From contig CM045989.1 of the NCBI GenBank assembly GCA_025175895.1, forward strand, positions 130,957,272 through 131,021,271: DNA of 64,000 nucleotides. Reading direction: 5' to 3'. Both the position numbers and the translations under genes were made by a program. The DNA comes from Wurfbainia villosa. Lineage: Eukaryota; Streptophyta; Magnoliopsida; Zingiberales; Zingiberaceae. This document shows positions 34,557-46,952 of this stretch, piece by piece. Under the pieces are notes generated by a model, which saw only the letters and a list, made by a program, of their open reading frames with translations, was not told the origin of the DNA and did not search any database. Position 1 is the first letter of the stretch. Each line of letters begins with the position of its first letter.

Positions 34557-35102
34557 ATCATTGCTACACACACACCGTGAATACCTCTAATATATACCGT
34601 ATGATCTCCTAAGGTACAAGGATTGAACTATAGTGCACAAACTATATATGTTATGTTGGATGCTCAACATGAGCGCTCGGCATGCACACCTGAGGGCGAT
34701 GGCAATCAATGTTAACTGCTACATCATCAACCCTGCCTCCACGATTACTCGTAATAGTAGTAACTATTGTGAGGGCAGTTCATTTATTGTGCCGCACTCG
34801 ACCACTCTTGATAGTGGTAGTTGGAGTTGCGTGCAGTTGTCTTAGGTGTGTGGCACTCGACCACTCATGGATAGTGTCAATCGGAGTCGTAAGCAGCAGG
34901 GACCCCCCGTTGTGTAGCTTACAGTTCTTTAGCTTATCGCTACTTATTCATATTGCCCACTCAACTACTCTAGAGCAGTGATTGTTGTTGTGTTGGGACA
35001 GTTGTCATGTCGTACCACCTATGTCACACTGGGGTCGTGGTAGTGAGTGGAGTGCGAAGGCATGACCATGCATTTGCATTACCATGTGTGAGGGCATTTG
35101 TA

Positions 35103-35138
<36 letters not shown>

Positions 35139-36059
35139 CAGTATATATAGATACAATCTATATATATGCTTGTTGTATTGTTGCATTTGTTTGTGCTATG
35201 ATTGTTGCATTTGATTGTACATCATCTTGCATGTTATTTGCATGATCTATATTGTTGTGTGTGAGATACCAATGTATGACTTGGACCGGACTATTGTACA
35301 CCTATGGCCAATATCATGATGTTGTATAGGACTGACCAGGTTTGATGATGTTATTGTTTATAGGTTAATAGGGCAGTGTATTGATTACATACTTAGTGTT
35401 GTTCTTTCATGTTGTATTTATTATATGGTAGTATATGTATTCAGGTTATACGAGTTGTATCGTTGCAGATCTTCAGGTATGTCAGTACATTACGTTATGT
35501 ACAATTGATCAGTTGGTTGTTTATCCACTGCTTAGATTCACACTGATAGTTAGTTGACATTACCTTCACGACTGTATACTATTGATCTCCATCTATATAT
35601 ATATTTGTTCATCTCCATTTGTATATTTGTTGCTCTTTATATCTTAGTTGTTGATCACCCTGAGTTTTCTTGTCGCCCAGGTAACAGGTAGAAGAATCCT
35701 TGGATGCTCGGAGCTCCGCCAGCTGATCTCGTCTCACCTCGTGTATTTGGATTGTAATCCATATTAGTGTTGTATATTTTGGATTTTTATCCTATATCGT
35801 TTCCATTGTTTGACAATCAGTTATGTTGTTATGTATTTGATTCCGATTATGTTTCCTTGTTATGTCAAGTCGTACCGGTACGCAACTATTTGAGTTCTGT
35901 ATTTTATTATTTGTTGGTGTATTCTGCTGTGACTTTGGTTTTATATTTCATTATGTTGTGTGGTGGTGGCCGAAAGGCTTTGTATTAATAGAGAATTGTA
36001 TTACGTACAGGGGAGATGCTGTCTGATTTTCGAGCTCGATATATTCTCGAGGCGTGACA
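34557..36059 (+). repeat. Ty3/gypsy LTR relic F
   Basis: The + strand equivalent of an E-like LTR. It shares the GTGGTCGAGTGC-type words and the right end GAGGCGTGACA at 36059, followed by a primer site. The left edge is not recognisable; it starts against LTR D without a TG end, so it is truncated. Confidence 0.65.
35103..35138. repeat. (TG)n(AG)n microsatellite
   Basis: A compound dinucleotide run of TG units followed by AG units inside LTR F. Confidence 0.95.
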
Positions 36060-36067
36060 ATTTTATT

Positions 36068-36080
36068 AGTATCAGAGCCA
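36068..36080 (+). promoter_or_regulatory. Primer binding site of F (one mismatch)
   Basis: TAGTATCAGAGCC, 8 bases after the LTR end; TGGTATCAGAGCC with one G-to-A change. Confidence 0.8.
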
Positions 36081-36430
36081 GATTTCGAGAACCACTTTCG
36101 GATTTTATTCCATTCAGATGTCGAGTTTTGATTTACTCGATTTTAGTTTTGTGAGTTCTGGGATATGGCTGTTACGGGACGTCTCAAAGCTGCAAGGAAT
36201 AAGGTATGCTAATTGTTATCTCATATCTTTTATTGGTTATGCATTTAGTTGCTTATAACAGTGCATGACATGTAGTGTGTTAGTCATTATTCGTAACCTT
36301 GGTTTGAGTTGACCACGTGAATGACATGTTGAGGTTATTAAACATATATCCGTTATCGAAAAGGTGAATTACCTTTGAGAGCCGACTGATACCGAGTCGA
36401 AAAGCAAGGGTTAGGCTGTCACATTTCTTA
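36081..36430 (+). other. Internal leader of F, truncated
   Basis: About 350 bp downstream of the primer site with no gag motif. An ATG at 36164 opens a short frame of basic residues that I cannot match to gag. It ends around GGCTGTCACATTT, where host gene flank begins. Confidence 0.45.
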
Positions 36431-37079
36431 TAAAAATCAAAGATTACAGTCTTAAATATTTTTATTAACTATACTAGTCAAATCATTAACGTGCCCTTAG
36501 CCGCGCACGCTAGGCGCTCACCTTGAGTGCCCAACATAACAAAAGCCTATATATGTATATATAAACCTTCTTGATATTTAATTATAAGGTGTATATTTAA
36601 TATTCTTGACCCAGGTTTATATTTTTATTGTATTCTCTTTAACGAGCAAAACTCTGCTATATTTTTTTTTTATATTTCTTTTATTTTTGAAAAACTATTT
36701 TGGCCAGTTAAGAACCTTCGAGACGAGACGAATTGGAGCAACTGTCAGATTGACCAGCAACTCCACACAAATGCCGCCACGTACGCGTTCTCCCGACATC
36801 TGGTTTAAGATAGCCGTTGGATTCGAGGGCTCTTCCCCCATCCACCGTCCACCAGTTTAGCCTGGGTTCCCATTGCCTCCAATGTCCGTGTCTTCGACTT
36901 CCTTCCAGAGTCTTCCACGCAACCACGCCAACCTTCTCCGTCCCCAATAAAACCCTCACCTTATCGCTTCCCTTTCCTCGTTCAACGGCGAGTCCTCTCC
37001 GCTAATCTGCAATCCGCCAGTTCTCTCCACTCGGATTAGGGTTTTTCCTTCTTGATTCTAAGTTCTAATTCCATCGACT
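36431..37079 (+). promoter_or_regulatory. Promoter and 5' UTR of chloroplast Hsp70 gene
   Basis: AT-rich to about 36700, then rising GC towards the start codon, as common in plant promoters. A TATA-like run TATATATGTATATATAAA lies at about 36549-36566, about 510 bp before the ATG, so its role is uncertain. A heat shock element candidate is at 36711 and a CCACGTAC word (ABRE/G-box-like core) at about 36777. Small open frames here are not convincing genes. Confidence 0.5.
36711..36722 (+). promoter_or_regulatory. Candidate heat shock element
   Basis: AGAACCTTCGAGAC fits nGAAnnTTCnnGAn: two perfect inverted units and a third lacking its last A. It lies about 370 bp before the Hsp70 start codon. 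Heat shock factors bind such arrays; regulation here is inferred. Confidence 0.5.
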
Positions 37080-40000
37080 ATGGCGACCTCGTGTGCGCAA
37101 ATCCACGTCCTCGGCTCCTCCGGCGTCTTACCCTCTTCTAAGCTGCCGTACTCCCGTTTTTCTGCTTCCAATTCCCTTTTTTTTGGCCTCCGCCGACCGA
37201 GTGTAGTTCGTCTGTCAGGGCGACGGGGCCATGGGTCAGGCTACAGGCCTTTGCGGGTGGTTTGCGAAAAGGTGGTTGGGATCGATCTCGGCACCACTAA
37301 TTCAGCCGTCGCAGCGATGGAGGGTGGCAAGCCAACCATCGTGACCAACGCCGAGGGCCAGCGGACTACGCCGTCGGTTGTGGCCTACACGAAGAACGGC
37401 GACAGGTTGGTCGGGCAGATTGCCAAACGCCAGGCAGTGGTGAACCCCGAGAACACATTCTTTTCGGTGAAGAGGTTCATTGGACGGAAGATGTCTGAAG
37501 TGGACGAGGAGGCAAAGCAAGTTTCCTATAGAGTTCTGAGAGATGAGAATGGCAATGTTAAGCTTGATTGCCCTGCCATCGGCAGACAGTTTGCTGCTGA
37601 AGAGATCTCAGCTCAGGTAATTTATATGGTCCTTGTTTTGAGTAGTTTACTAACTCGAATGATAGAATTTGTCTACTAATTATATACTGGCTGGAATTGG
37701 CTTGCATGCAAAGTTGTTTTCCTATTATATCAAGAGATTAATCTGTGCCTTTTCCGTGCTAAGGTCTTAAGATCATATGATTCACCGACAATTAAGTCAA
37801 AAAAATACTAATTTTTCCTACTTTGTAATGATGGGTTGAAAAGAATGCTTGTTACTTTCAAGTTTTTGTGCCCCTTTAAAAAATGAATTTTACTATTGTT
37901 GCAAATATTAATTTAATGCTTTTGTTAAAAATAGCTCATGATTTTAGTATTCTGATTGGTAAAGCTTAAAGTAAATTGAAATTTCCATTCTGGCCTTAAT
38001 TGTTGAGATCTCTTTTCCACCTTGTTCAGGTTTTAAGAAAGCTGGTGGATGATGCGTCCAAGTTTTTGAATGATAAGGTTACGAAAGCTGTGGTTACTGT
38101 TCCTGCATACTTCAATGACTCTCAAAGAACAGCTACAAAGGATGCTGGTCGTATTGCTGGTTTAGAAGTCCTTCGTATCATTAATGAGCCAACAGCTGCC
38201 TCATTAGCTTATGGGTTTGAAAAGAAGAATAATGAAACAATTTTGGTATTTGATTTGGGAGGTGGAACTTTCGATGTTTCAGGTAATAGGACTTATATGC
38301 AGTCATTTCTTGCTGATTTTCTGTCACTGGCTTCAACTTACTGCATCGACTTTTGGCACTAGACTCGATCAAACTTCTGGACAATATTAGCCTTTTGGAT
38401 TGTAGTTCTAAGGTCGGTTTCATTGTTTTTTTTTTGTTTTTTGTATTTGTACTGGATTTTACCTAATTGATGTAATAATAGGGGTTCAATAACTGGAAAT
38501 TTGGTTGTTAATGTATAAATTACTAGGAAACATGACATAATATATGCTTCATTTGGGTTACTATTCAGAATATCTTCCTTGTTGACAATACAATATTCAT
38601 AGTTGCATTCCATGAGATCAATAGGATCAGATTAGATGGTCAAGAGTAAGTTTAGATAACAGATTTGGAAGATTGAATGGGGATGAAGTGGTATTAGCTT
38701 CTATGAAATTTTCATTTCTGTCATAAGAAACAATTTATCATAGAAGCAGTGTCTTTCTTACAGAAGCTCAGCTCCACATGATCAAAACATCATGGTAGTG
38801 CCAAAGAGCTTTTTCTTTTGCGTAAATATGGGGTCTAGAATTTGTCAAGACAAAAATGGGATTTTCTTCATAAAAGAATTTAGTGTTTTGTTAAAGAAAA
38901 AAGAAAGGAAATAAGATAAAAAACATTAATTTCTCTTGTTTACTTGGGAGGAAATGAAGAGGAAGGAATTCAATTTTTCATCTAATTCTGTTTTAGTTCC
39001 TCTCAAATCAGGCATAAATGGAGTAAAAAGGTTTTTTATTTAATAAACATAAATAAGTATTTAATATTATATCTTTCCTTTACATTACATTCAAGTAAAC
39101 AAGAAGAGTTATATAGAATTGAAATATTCATTTATTTTCTTTTACTTTCACTTAAACTAAACAATAGTAGAACTTGTTTATAGGTTTATATAAGATATTG
39201 TTTGGGTTGAAAATTGATATTCAGATCCTTTACTGGGTGTTTTATACGAAGGATAGGGCATTGAAGAGAAGAATACATTAAATGGTTGAGAAACCCCAAC
39301 ATACAAGTTGAGCGAGAAGTGGCAGCTAGCGATGCTAGTCGTATGAGAGGGTGGAGGGAAGAGAGAGAAAGGCCTATCTACATGGTTGTGCTTTGCAATG
39401 CATATCCAATCGATTCTCATTGCAATAACTTTGATGGGATTTGTACTTGAATAGTCTTACAGGTATTATATTGGACTAGTCAAACAACTGGTGCTTATGG
39501 ACTCCGTTCAATATTTTAAAGCATTGAAATTTAATTTAGACCATATTTTCATTCTTCACTATATATTTCCACATTCATTTCAGAAACTAGAAATTCTGAT
39601 TTCCATTACACTGTATACCAGTTTTTCCTTTGTTTTGTTAAGTATATGGTTGTTCCTGTTCATGCGATTCAGCACTTCTCAGAATATACTAACATCAGCT
39701 AACCAATTATACTGCAGTTCTTGAGGTGGGAGATGGTGTTTTTGAGGTGCTCTCAACATCCGGCGACACACATCTTGGTGGTGATGACTTTGACAAGGTT
39801 GGTTTTTCCTTATGTTTCTCTACATCATTTCTTATATATTTGTAATTAAATGCTGAATTTGGCTTCCTGCCATTTGCTTCTTCTCTACAGTTCAGTGTGT
39901 TAATCAGTGTGCCTGTAGATGCTACTGGTAGTGAAAATTGTTGCAGTTATGGCATTTTGTTACTTCCCAAACATTTTGTCCAATTGTTCGAGTTACATGC

Positions 40001-42878
40001 AATTGATTCTGCCAATAAAATTCTTAAATATCTTATATTTCTCTGTACACTTTTTGTTCAGCCAATTGATTGAGTTGTCTAATTATAATTCTTTGTTACT
40101 GTGGTTAGGTTGCCTTGTAGACTGACTAAATTAATTACTCGTGTTGTTTGGATTGTAGCCACCACATCTCATCTCTCCTAAACATCCTCTTCTTATTAAA
40201 CCTAAATTCAGCCATTTCAGTAACTTGTACTGCTTATAGGAATAGTTCTGGAATGCGCTTTTTAAGCTTGATGCATAAGATGTTAATGCAGTAGTTTTTG
40301 AAAGGTGTGATCTAGACAGTATGCATTGCCATCAGAATCTTTCATTGAAGCAGCTAATAAACACTTGCTAACTGACTTGCTGGACTTCTGGATTACGTGC
40401 ATATAACATATCCCAATTCAAATATGTGCACTGGATTTACGAATGAATCATGTTTTATGTTAATTCATTTATTTTAATACTATGTACCATACTCCTACTT
40501 TAGTGCTTATGTAACTTATGTTGATCAGAGAATTGTTGACTGGCTTGCTGCTGATTTCAAAAGAAATGAAGGAATTGAGCTTTTGAAAGACAAGCAAGCC
40601 CTTCAAAGATTAACTGAAACTGCAGAAAAAGCTAAGATGGAATTGTCCTCTTTGACTCAAACAAACATTAGGTTAGTTTCTGTTCCATGCTTACCCAACC
40701 GTGACTGACTGTAATAACTTTCTAATATGATTGTGTATTTATTCTTTCTCCAGTTTACCCTTTATCACAGCCACTGCTGATGGTCCCAAGCACATAGAGA
40801 CAACACTTACAAGGGCCAAGTTTGAGGAACTATGTTCAGACCTCCTTGATAGGTATGCCAGAACCTTGTTACTTAGTTTACTATAGTCAGACAAGTCAGT
40901 TTAAAGAGATTGTAGGATTATTTTTGTTTGAGCTTTTTATGATATAAAAAGTCAAATGGCTGTACTTTATGATCACATTATCCGTTAAATTCATCTTTTC
41001 AAAAGTGATATGATATTTTACATTTCCATATGTTCTTATATCAGGCTTAGAACCCCTGTTGATAGTGCCTTGAAAGATGCAAAGCTTTCATTCAAGGACA
41101 TAGATGAGGTAATCCTTGTTGGTGGATCAACTCGTATCCCAGCAGTTCAAGAGCTTGTGAAGAAGCTGACTGGTAAGGAGCCTAATGTGACTGTCAATCC
41201 TGATGAGGTTGTTGCTCTTGGCGCTGCAGTGCAGGTTTATCCTTGTTTTTTTACACTTTCATGCTTACTTCTAAAATTTCTAGAGGATGTTGAACTAAAG
41301 GATAAATCAGGGCTTGTAATGCTAGTCCTTGAAACTTGTAAATGCATGAGCAATGACAACTATCCTAGCAATGATGAGAAGCTTTAGATTGTGTGATTAT
41401 TTTGAATGTACCAATTTAACGACCAACATGTTTAGGTGGAACAACTTTCTTTGCTTTCCCCCATATGCATGTGAGTTCCACTGTTTTAAAAATCTGTTTA
41501 TGCAGCCTTGTATGCACACAAATTTGCACATGAAATGCTTTTCCACATATTCATTCCTCTTTTATCTATAATGTACTAACATATTCATTTAGTTTTTAAT
41601 TGGCATATTTTTATCCAACTATTTTACTAGTTCTACCGGTCTTGGACTGAATTAGATGTGCTATGTGTAAAGGTCTGATTATTTAATGCTCTGAAACAAA
41701 AGGAGTTTGTGTTAAATTTAATATCCTAATGTTCGTGAACTAATTGATTGTCTCAAACAAATAAGTTCAAGAATCATTTTACATCCACTGGATAATGTGC
41801 TGATTATGACAAATTGAATGATGATTCTGCTTATTTACCAATTCTACACACCAATTTTTAATGATATATATATATTTTTTGTATTGACACTACTTGTCTT
41901 GCCTTCTGTATTGTTAGAACTTGCGTTCTCATTTATTGACTCTTGCATTTATATATGTAGGCTGGAATTTTATCTGGTGATGTTAGCGACATTGTGCTTC
42001 TCGATGTCACGCCACTGTCGCTTGGTTTGGAAACCCTGGGTGGAGTAATGACGAAGATCATTCCAAGGAACACAACGTTGCCGACGTCCAAATCAGAAGT
42101 CTTCTCTACAGCAGCTGATGGTCAGACTAGTGTTGAGATAAATGTTCTTCAGGGAGAAAGAGAGTTTGTGAGAGACAACAAGTCACTCGGCAGTTTCCGA
42201 CTTGATGGAATTCCTCCAGCACCGCGAGGCGTTCCTCAGATTGAAGTGAAGTTTGACATCGATGCCAATGGAATACTGTCTGTCACTGCTGTGGACAAGG
42301 GCACCGGAAAGAAACAAGACATCACCATCACTGGAGCTAGTACTTTACCTAGTGATGAGGTAAGATCTTCCAGTACATTTAACTAGTTTTCGTAAATCTA
42401 AATAAGCTTTCAGCTTCATTTCTAGTGTTCACTGCCTTGCTCGAGTTTAATTCATACTGTAATATATGGATACGTACAGGTGGAAAGAATGGTAAAGGAG
42501 GCTGAGAGGTTTGCAAAAGAAGATAAGGAAAAGAGGGATAACATTGACACGAAGAACCAGTCCGAGTCTGTGATTTACCAGACAGAGAAGCAACTCAAGG
42601 AGCTTGGAGATAAGGTACCTGCAGCTGTCAAGGAGAAGGTCGAAGCAAAACTCAAGGATCTCAAAGATGCTGTTGCAAGTGAATCTACTCAGGGCATGAA
42701 GGATGCGATGGCTACCCTGAACCAGGAGGTGATGCAACTAGGCCAGTCACTCTATAATCCACCAGGTGCAGCTGGCACTGGCCCTGCTTCTGGAGCTGAT
42801 AGTGAGTCTCCGACATCATCTTCCAAGGGGCCCGATAACGGCGATGTAATTGATGCCGACTTCACCGATAGCCAGTAA
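37080..42878 (+). CDS. cpHsc70: Chloroplast stromal 70-kDa heat shock protein (Hsp70/DnaK type)
   Basis: ATP-driven chaperone of the chloroplast stroma. In plants this family folds stromal proteins with J-domain and GrpE-type partners and helps pull precursors through the inner envelope. Eight exons: 37080-37616, 38030-38282, 39718-39797, 40529-40671, 40754-40852, 41045-41234, 41961-42359, 42480-42878. All seven introns are GT-AG and phases agree, giving 699 residues, close to the ~700-720 usual for the plastid forms. Residues 1 to about 60 are a Ser/Arg-rich, acid-poor transit peptide ending near RPLRVVCEKVVG. The ATPase domain shows signature 1 IDLGTTNS (68-75), signature 2 VFDLGGGTFDVSVL (252-265) and signature 3 VILVGGSTRIPAVQEL (393-408). 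The linker DIVLLDVTPLS (444-454) leads to the substrate-binding domain. The C-terminus GDVIDADFTDSQ is the plastid/cyanobacterial DnaK-type tail, not EEVD, which excludes a cytosolic form. No stop or frameshift is seen, so it looks functional. No other gene lies next to it; its flanks are transposons. Confidence 0.97.
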
Positions 42879-43320
42879 AAATGGCTGGGAAGAATCACAA
42901 GCACAGTGGAACGAAGTATATATAGTAGGATTCAAAATTTTCACAAAATCCTTGTATATGTGGAAGAGCAACGCTAGGAACACTCATGGGGCAAACACAG
43001 GGGATGTTTGCCGACCTAACCTGTCAGTTTGAGCAATTGATATGCCCCTGGAAAAGTTGAGTTGAGGACTTATTTAGCTTTGAGAGGAAAGTCGCATGCA
43101 ATTGTACTCTCTTTTTCATGTTGGAAATATCATATTTAGTAATCTTTTGAAAGCAAGATGTTTTTGTGTGCTAATCCATTGTATAGTTAGACCTACTACT
43201 CGACCGCCCTCAAAACTGCTTGGGTCTTTTAGCAAATCTAGCATCCAACTTCCTATGTCATAATGTCATGGAATTGAGTAGTTTTCGTCAGCCAAAGCAA
43301 CTGAAAAAAAAAAAAAAACT
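42879..43320 (+). other. 3' UTR and downstream flank of Hsp70
   Basis: U-rich sequence after the stop with no further coding frame. There is no clean AATAAA; plant polyadenylation signals are loose. A poly-A run at about 43302-43318 is a possible genomic homopolymer. The transcript end cannot be placed. Confidence 0.45.
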
Positions 43321-46300
43321 ACAATATGCGATTTATGTATTTTGTTAACAGGGATTCTAGAGTTTGGTGCTACCCAATGCCAAAGATGAGAGGAATGGAT
43401 GACGTGGTGGTAAAGCATGACGGTATTTATAAATTTAATGTAGATCGATTTTGAAGGAGGTATACATTATTTTTTGAATTTAGATGACTTTCATATGTCT
43501 TGATCATCATGTCAAAGTTCATAAAATCTTTCATGATTTATTTCTTTCATAATAATTATGAGAGAAATCGATGGAGATATTGACGGTTTTAATTTTTGCA
43601 GAAAGAGGAGAGGAATGGAATGCAAGAAGGCCTCTGTTGACCGAGGGAGGAAGACTGGAGGGTCGAATGCTGATTTCGCAATCAAGTTCCAAGGCAATAC
43701 ACTTTGGGAAGGTCATCGATTGGGCAGCAATGAGAAGGACAACTAGGAAGAGAGACAACAAGGTTGAGTGGCAATCAGGCAGGACGATGACAAGAACAAG
43801 TGACAACGTGGGCTTCACATTCAATTATCCCTTTAAATCCATCCAACAGGATGAACTACTATATTCATGTTGACCATACTATGCATCCAGTAAATGAACA
43901 TTGAAATTAAAAGTAAATGATCTCTTGGGAAGTGAAAATATATACAAGCTCTCAGAAAGATTTTGAGCACTTAGACACTCTTTTTTCCAAATTAATTTAC
44001 TTTTTTTTATGCTTAACTTGATCTAGTCCTTAAAGGATTCCAAGAGCTTAAATCAAGATTGAGAGACTTCAACTCATAAGTTCTTGTTTGTACAAGAACT
44101 CAATGAATTTGGGTGCATGTGTCATCTCTTCATTCCCTAGACGAATCAGTATTATTCTTACAATTAATATATAAGTGAGGTTATTCAATAACTTGAATTA
44201 AAATTCAAAGAGCAATGGTCAAATTTTAAAGAACCCATTTCATTTGCCCACATTTAATATGGAAATTTTTTATTAGGGGTAGAGACTAGAGAGCGACATA
44301 ATTCTATCTGATTGGACTTTAATATGACAATACCTATTAAAGATAGGTATAATAAATCAAGAAAAGATAAGGATGGAGATTTCATTGAAATGAATAGGTG
44401 GAAGCAAATTAAAAGAAGTACATGACTCGTGAAAAAACAACATATGTTTTGATATACATCTTCCCAAGTCAAGAATTAATTAAGCAAAATAACTTATAGA
44501 ATAAGCTTATTGAATTACATAAGATTATATCTAACTTAAAAATAATTGGACTGAAATTACCATATTCAATGGTGCAAAAGGTGATTCGCTTGTCTTCAGC
44601 ATCCTCCCCCCGTCAATCGGTCCCACAGTCAACATGAATGAGATAAATCACGGAGAGTATATTACCCAACTCAGAACTAGCGCGGTAGGAAGACTGACAC
44701 TCCGAAAGACTTACAGTCCTTGGAAATTGACCCTTGCTCATTTGTACAACTTTATTACCGTGCTAGCCATAAGGCCCTTCTGTGGGAACTAAATTACCAC
44801 ATTCAAGATGAAACATATAGAGAATATAGTCCAAATAGACTTAAGATTCAAACAAATTATTAATGGGATTGTGGCTTACTCAGATGAATTAATAATTGAT
44901 CTTAATAAATTTTTGAGAACTCCACACTAGGCATTGATGGTGGAGACTTTTATAATGTTTAACTATCTTAGTGTGCACATTGGAGGATATGTTTAAAACT
45001 ATAGAGTTTTATGAGGCTAATCATAGTGGAGAGAGGTCAAATAAGAAGATCACATATGTGGAAAGAAGAAGAAGAAGAGGAGGATAACTCAACACCATCA
45101 TCAACTTGTTCATTTTCAGAAAGCAATGAAAGAACTTAGATTTTCCAAATGGTAAATAACAATGAAAAAGAACAAAAAGTTAAAAAGGTGTGATATTAAT
45201 AAGATGCTCAAGGATAGAAGAAATAAAGGAAAGAAAGATCATCATTTGATTCAATTACAATGATGACGATTATATCAAAAGCAATTATCCTTCGTTATAA
45301 ATTTGTGTGAGAGAACTTCAAGAAAGAATAAAGAAAATGCAAACAAAAAGAAAGGGATCCATGCACAGGGGCACATTAGTATTCCATCATTAGGATATAA
45401 ATTTATAAGCATCAAAATTATTTCTTTTCTTCATTACAATTAATTTCTCATTGCTCATTTACTATTTTATACTTTAATGCTCTTATCCTTCAAGTTCTAA
45501 GGTTTTATGGGATTCTAGATATTTATTATAAGCAATGTAATATATATAGTTAGCTTTTGATTGTGTGCGTAAATATTTAGTGTTAAAGAATTAATGTTTT
45601 TAATATTTGGTGTTAAATGTGAAATTTTTATCCTATTAGTCTCGAGAGAGTGGCAGAGAATCGAGTCATATTGAAATACAACAATTGAGTCGAAGAAGTA
45701 GATAGAAAGGAGGTGCTCTTGTTGATAATAAAAATATGATTTGAGGTAATTAATAATAATATATTTCAATTTTTAAGTTGACTTTTAAATATTTTTTCAT
45801 TTTATTAACAATTTATTTTCTTATTAGGATTTACTTAAAGAGGATGTGAATTGTCACCTCCAAGATAAACCTAAAAGAACACAGTCAATAGAAGTCCACG
45901 AGGAGGCATTTCAGTAACAATTTACTTATAATTTAATTTCATTTTAAAAAGTTGTTACATATGATTCAACTTTAATTATATTATTTATATAATGAGATTT
46001 TTGGAACTGAACATTCTGATCAGGTTCGATGTTTAGGAGCTGATGCGTTGTCTAGCTAAGTGTTCCAGAGCAATATAAATGCAACTCAATGTACTGGCAA
46101 GATTATCACTCTAATAAAGATTCGACAAACAAATTTAGAAAAATAAAAGAGAAAATTAAAGATAGGGAGTTACAAGAAGCATAGCAGTAGATGAAAATAG
46201 AGTAGATGAAAAGACAGATACAAGAAAATGAACAAGTCCAAAAGTCTACACGAGTAATGCTAAGTATGAAGTCTGGAAGTGCTGGAAGCTCTCATGGACT

Positions 46301-46952
46301 TGAATTTTTACAAGCACACATAATAACATTTCTCATACAAGCAAAAATAATTATTTAAAATTATTTGTATAATTAAGTTACCGGTAGCAAATTTATTTAT
46401 TTTTGTAGACAATAGCTAAATTTGCAAATATTATGCAACAACAAGGTCATCAACTAAGGAAGAAAATAGGTGTTGATCCTCTCCACCACCAAAACTAGCT
46501 AATAACTAGAGAGAATTTCAAATACAATCGATGAGATTGGTTTTTAAGTACGAATATTTTTGTTACTATTTTTTTGGCATTCAATTTTCTTTCGTGCTTT
46601 GCAATTATTTATGAATTACATTTATGGTAATATTTTAGCATCTCAGAAGTAGAAAGTGATTGACATGTAATGTTGTTTGCTTGGTATGCCCAAAATGCTT
46701 ATTTTGTGCATGGAGTTTAACATTTTATGCATGTTTGACTATATGAAGCTACTTGTCGCTCACTTTTATGTAGTTGTTGCAACCATCAATAGGGGATGTT
46801 GATAACAAAAAAAATAAAAAGGGATGCATGTTTGATGGTTCTATTAACTTGAAGCACCCTTTGATTTTTCCCCAACAAACTAATGTATGTGCTTGCAAAG
46901 AGTATAATGAGTACAAAAGGAGCCTTATGGAAAAATTGAATAGAGTTCAAGA
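43321..46952. other. Intergenic, AT-rich, weak transposon traces
   Basis: No convincing gene. Short open frames at 43571-43873 and 46774-46952 show no family features. A moderately GC-richer block at 44583-44790 is unlike its surroundings but not recognised. Around 45835-46480 broken frames give Gln/Lys-rich coiled-coil text followed by KSGSAGSSHG and FANIMQQQGHQLRKKIGV, vaguely like the C-terminus of plant En/Spm (CACTA) transposases. Confidence 0.5.
45835..46500 (+). pseudogene. Possible En/Spm (CACTA) transposase remnant
   Basis: Fragments in more than one frame: a short acidic segment, a Gln/Lys/Glu-rich coiled coil, then MKSGSAGSSHG and IAKFANIMQQQGHQLRKK. The order resembles the tail of plant Ptta/En/Spm transposases. 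No terminal repeats (CACTA) were found. Weak. Confidence 0.3.

Noticed and set aside
37617..42479. Extra open frames in Hsp70 introns (for example 39491-39724, 41353-41571).
   Set aside because: They lie in introns with consistent GT-AG borders and read as low-complexity hydrophobic text.
37080..42878. Plastid DNA transfer or processed pseudogene as the source of the Hsp70 sequence.
   Set aside because: Seven spliceosomal introns and a transit peptide show a normal nuclear gene.
43571..43873. Small gene downstream of Hsp70.
   Set aside because: About 100 codons overlapped by frames of equal length on both strands; no domain, signal or codon pattern.
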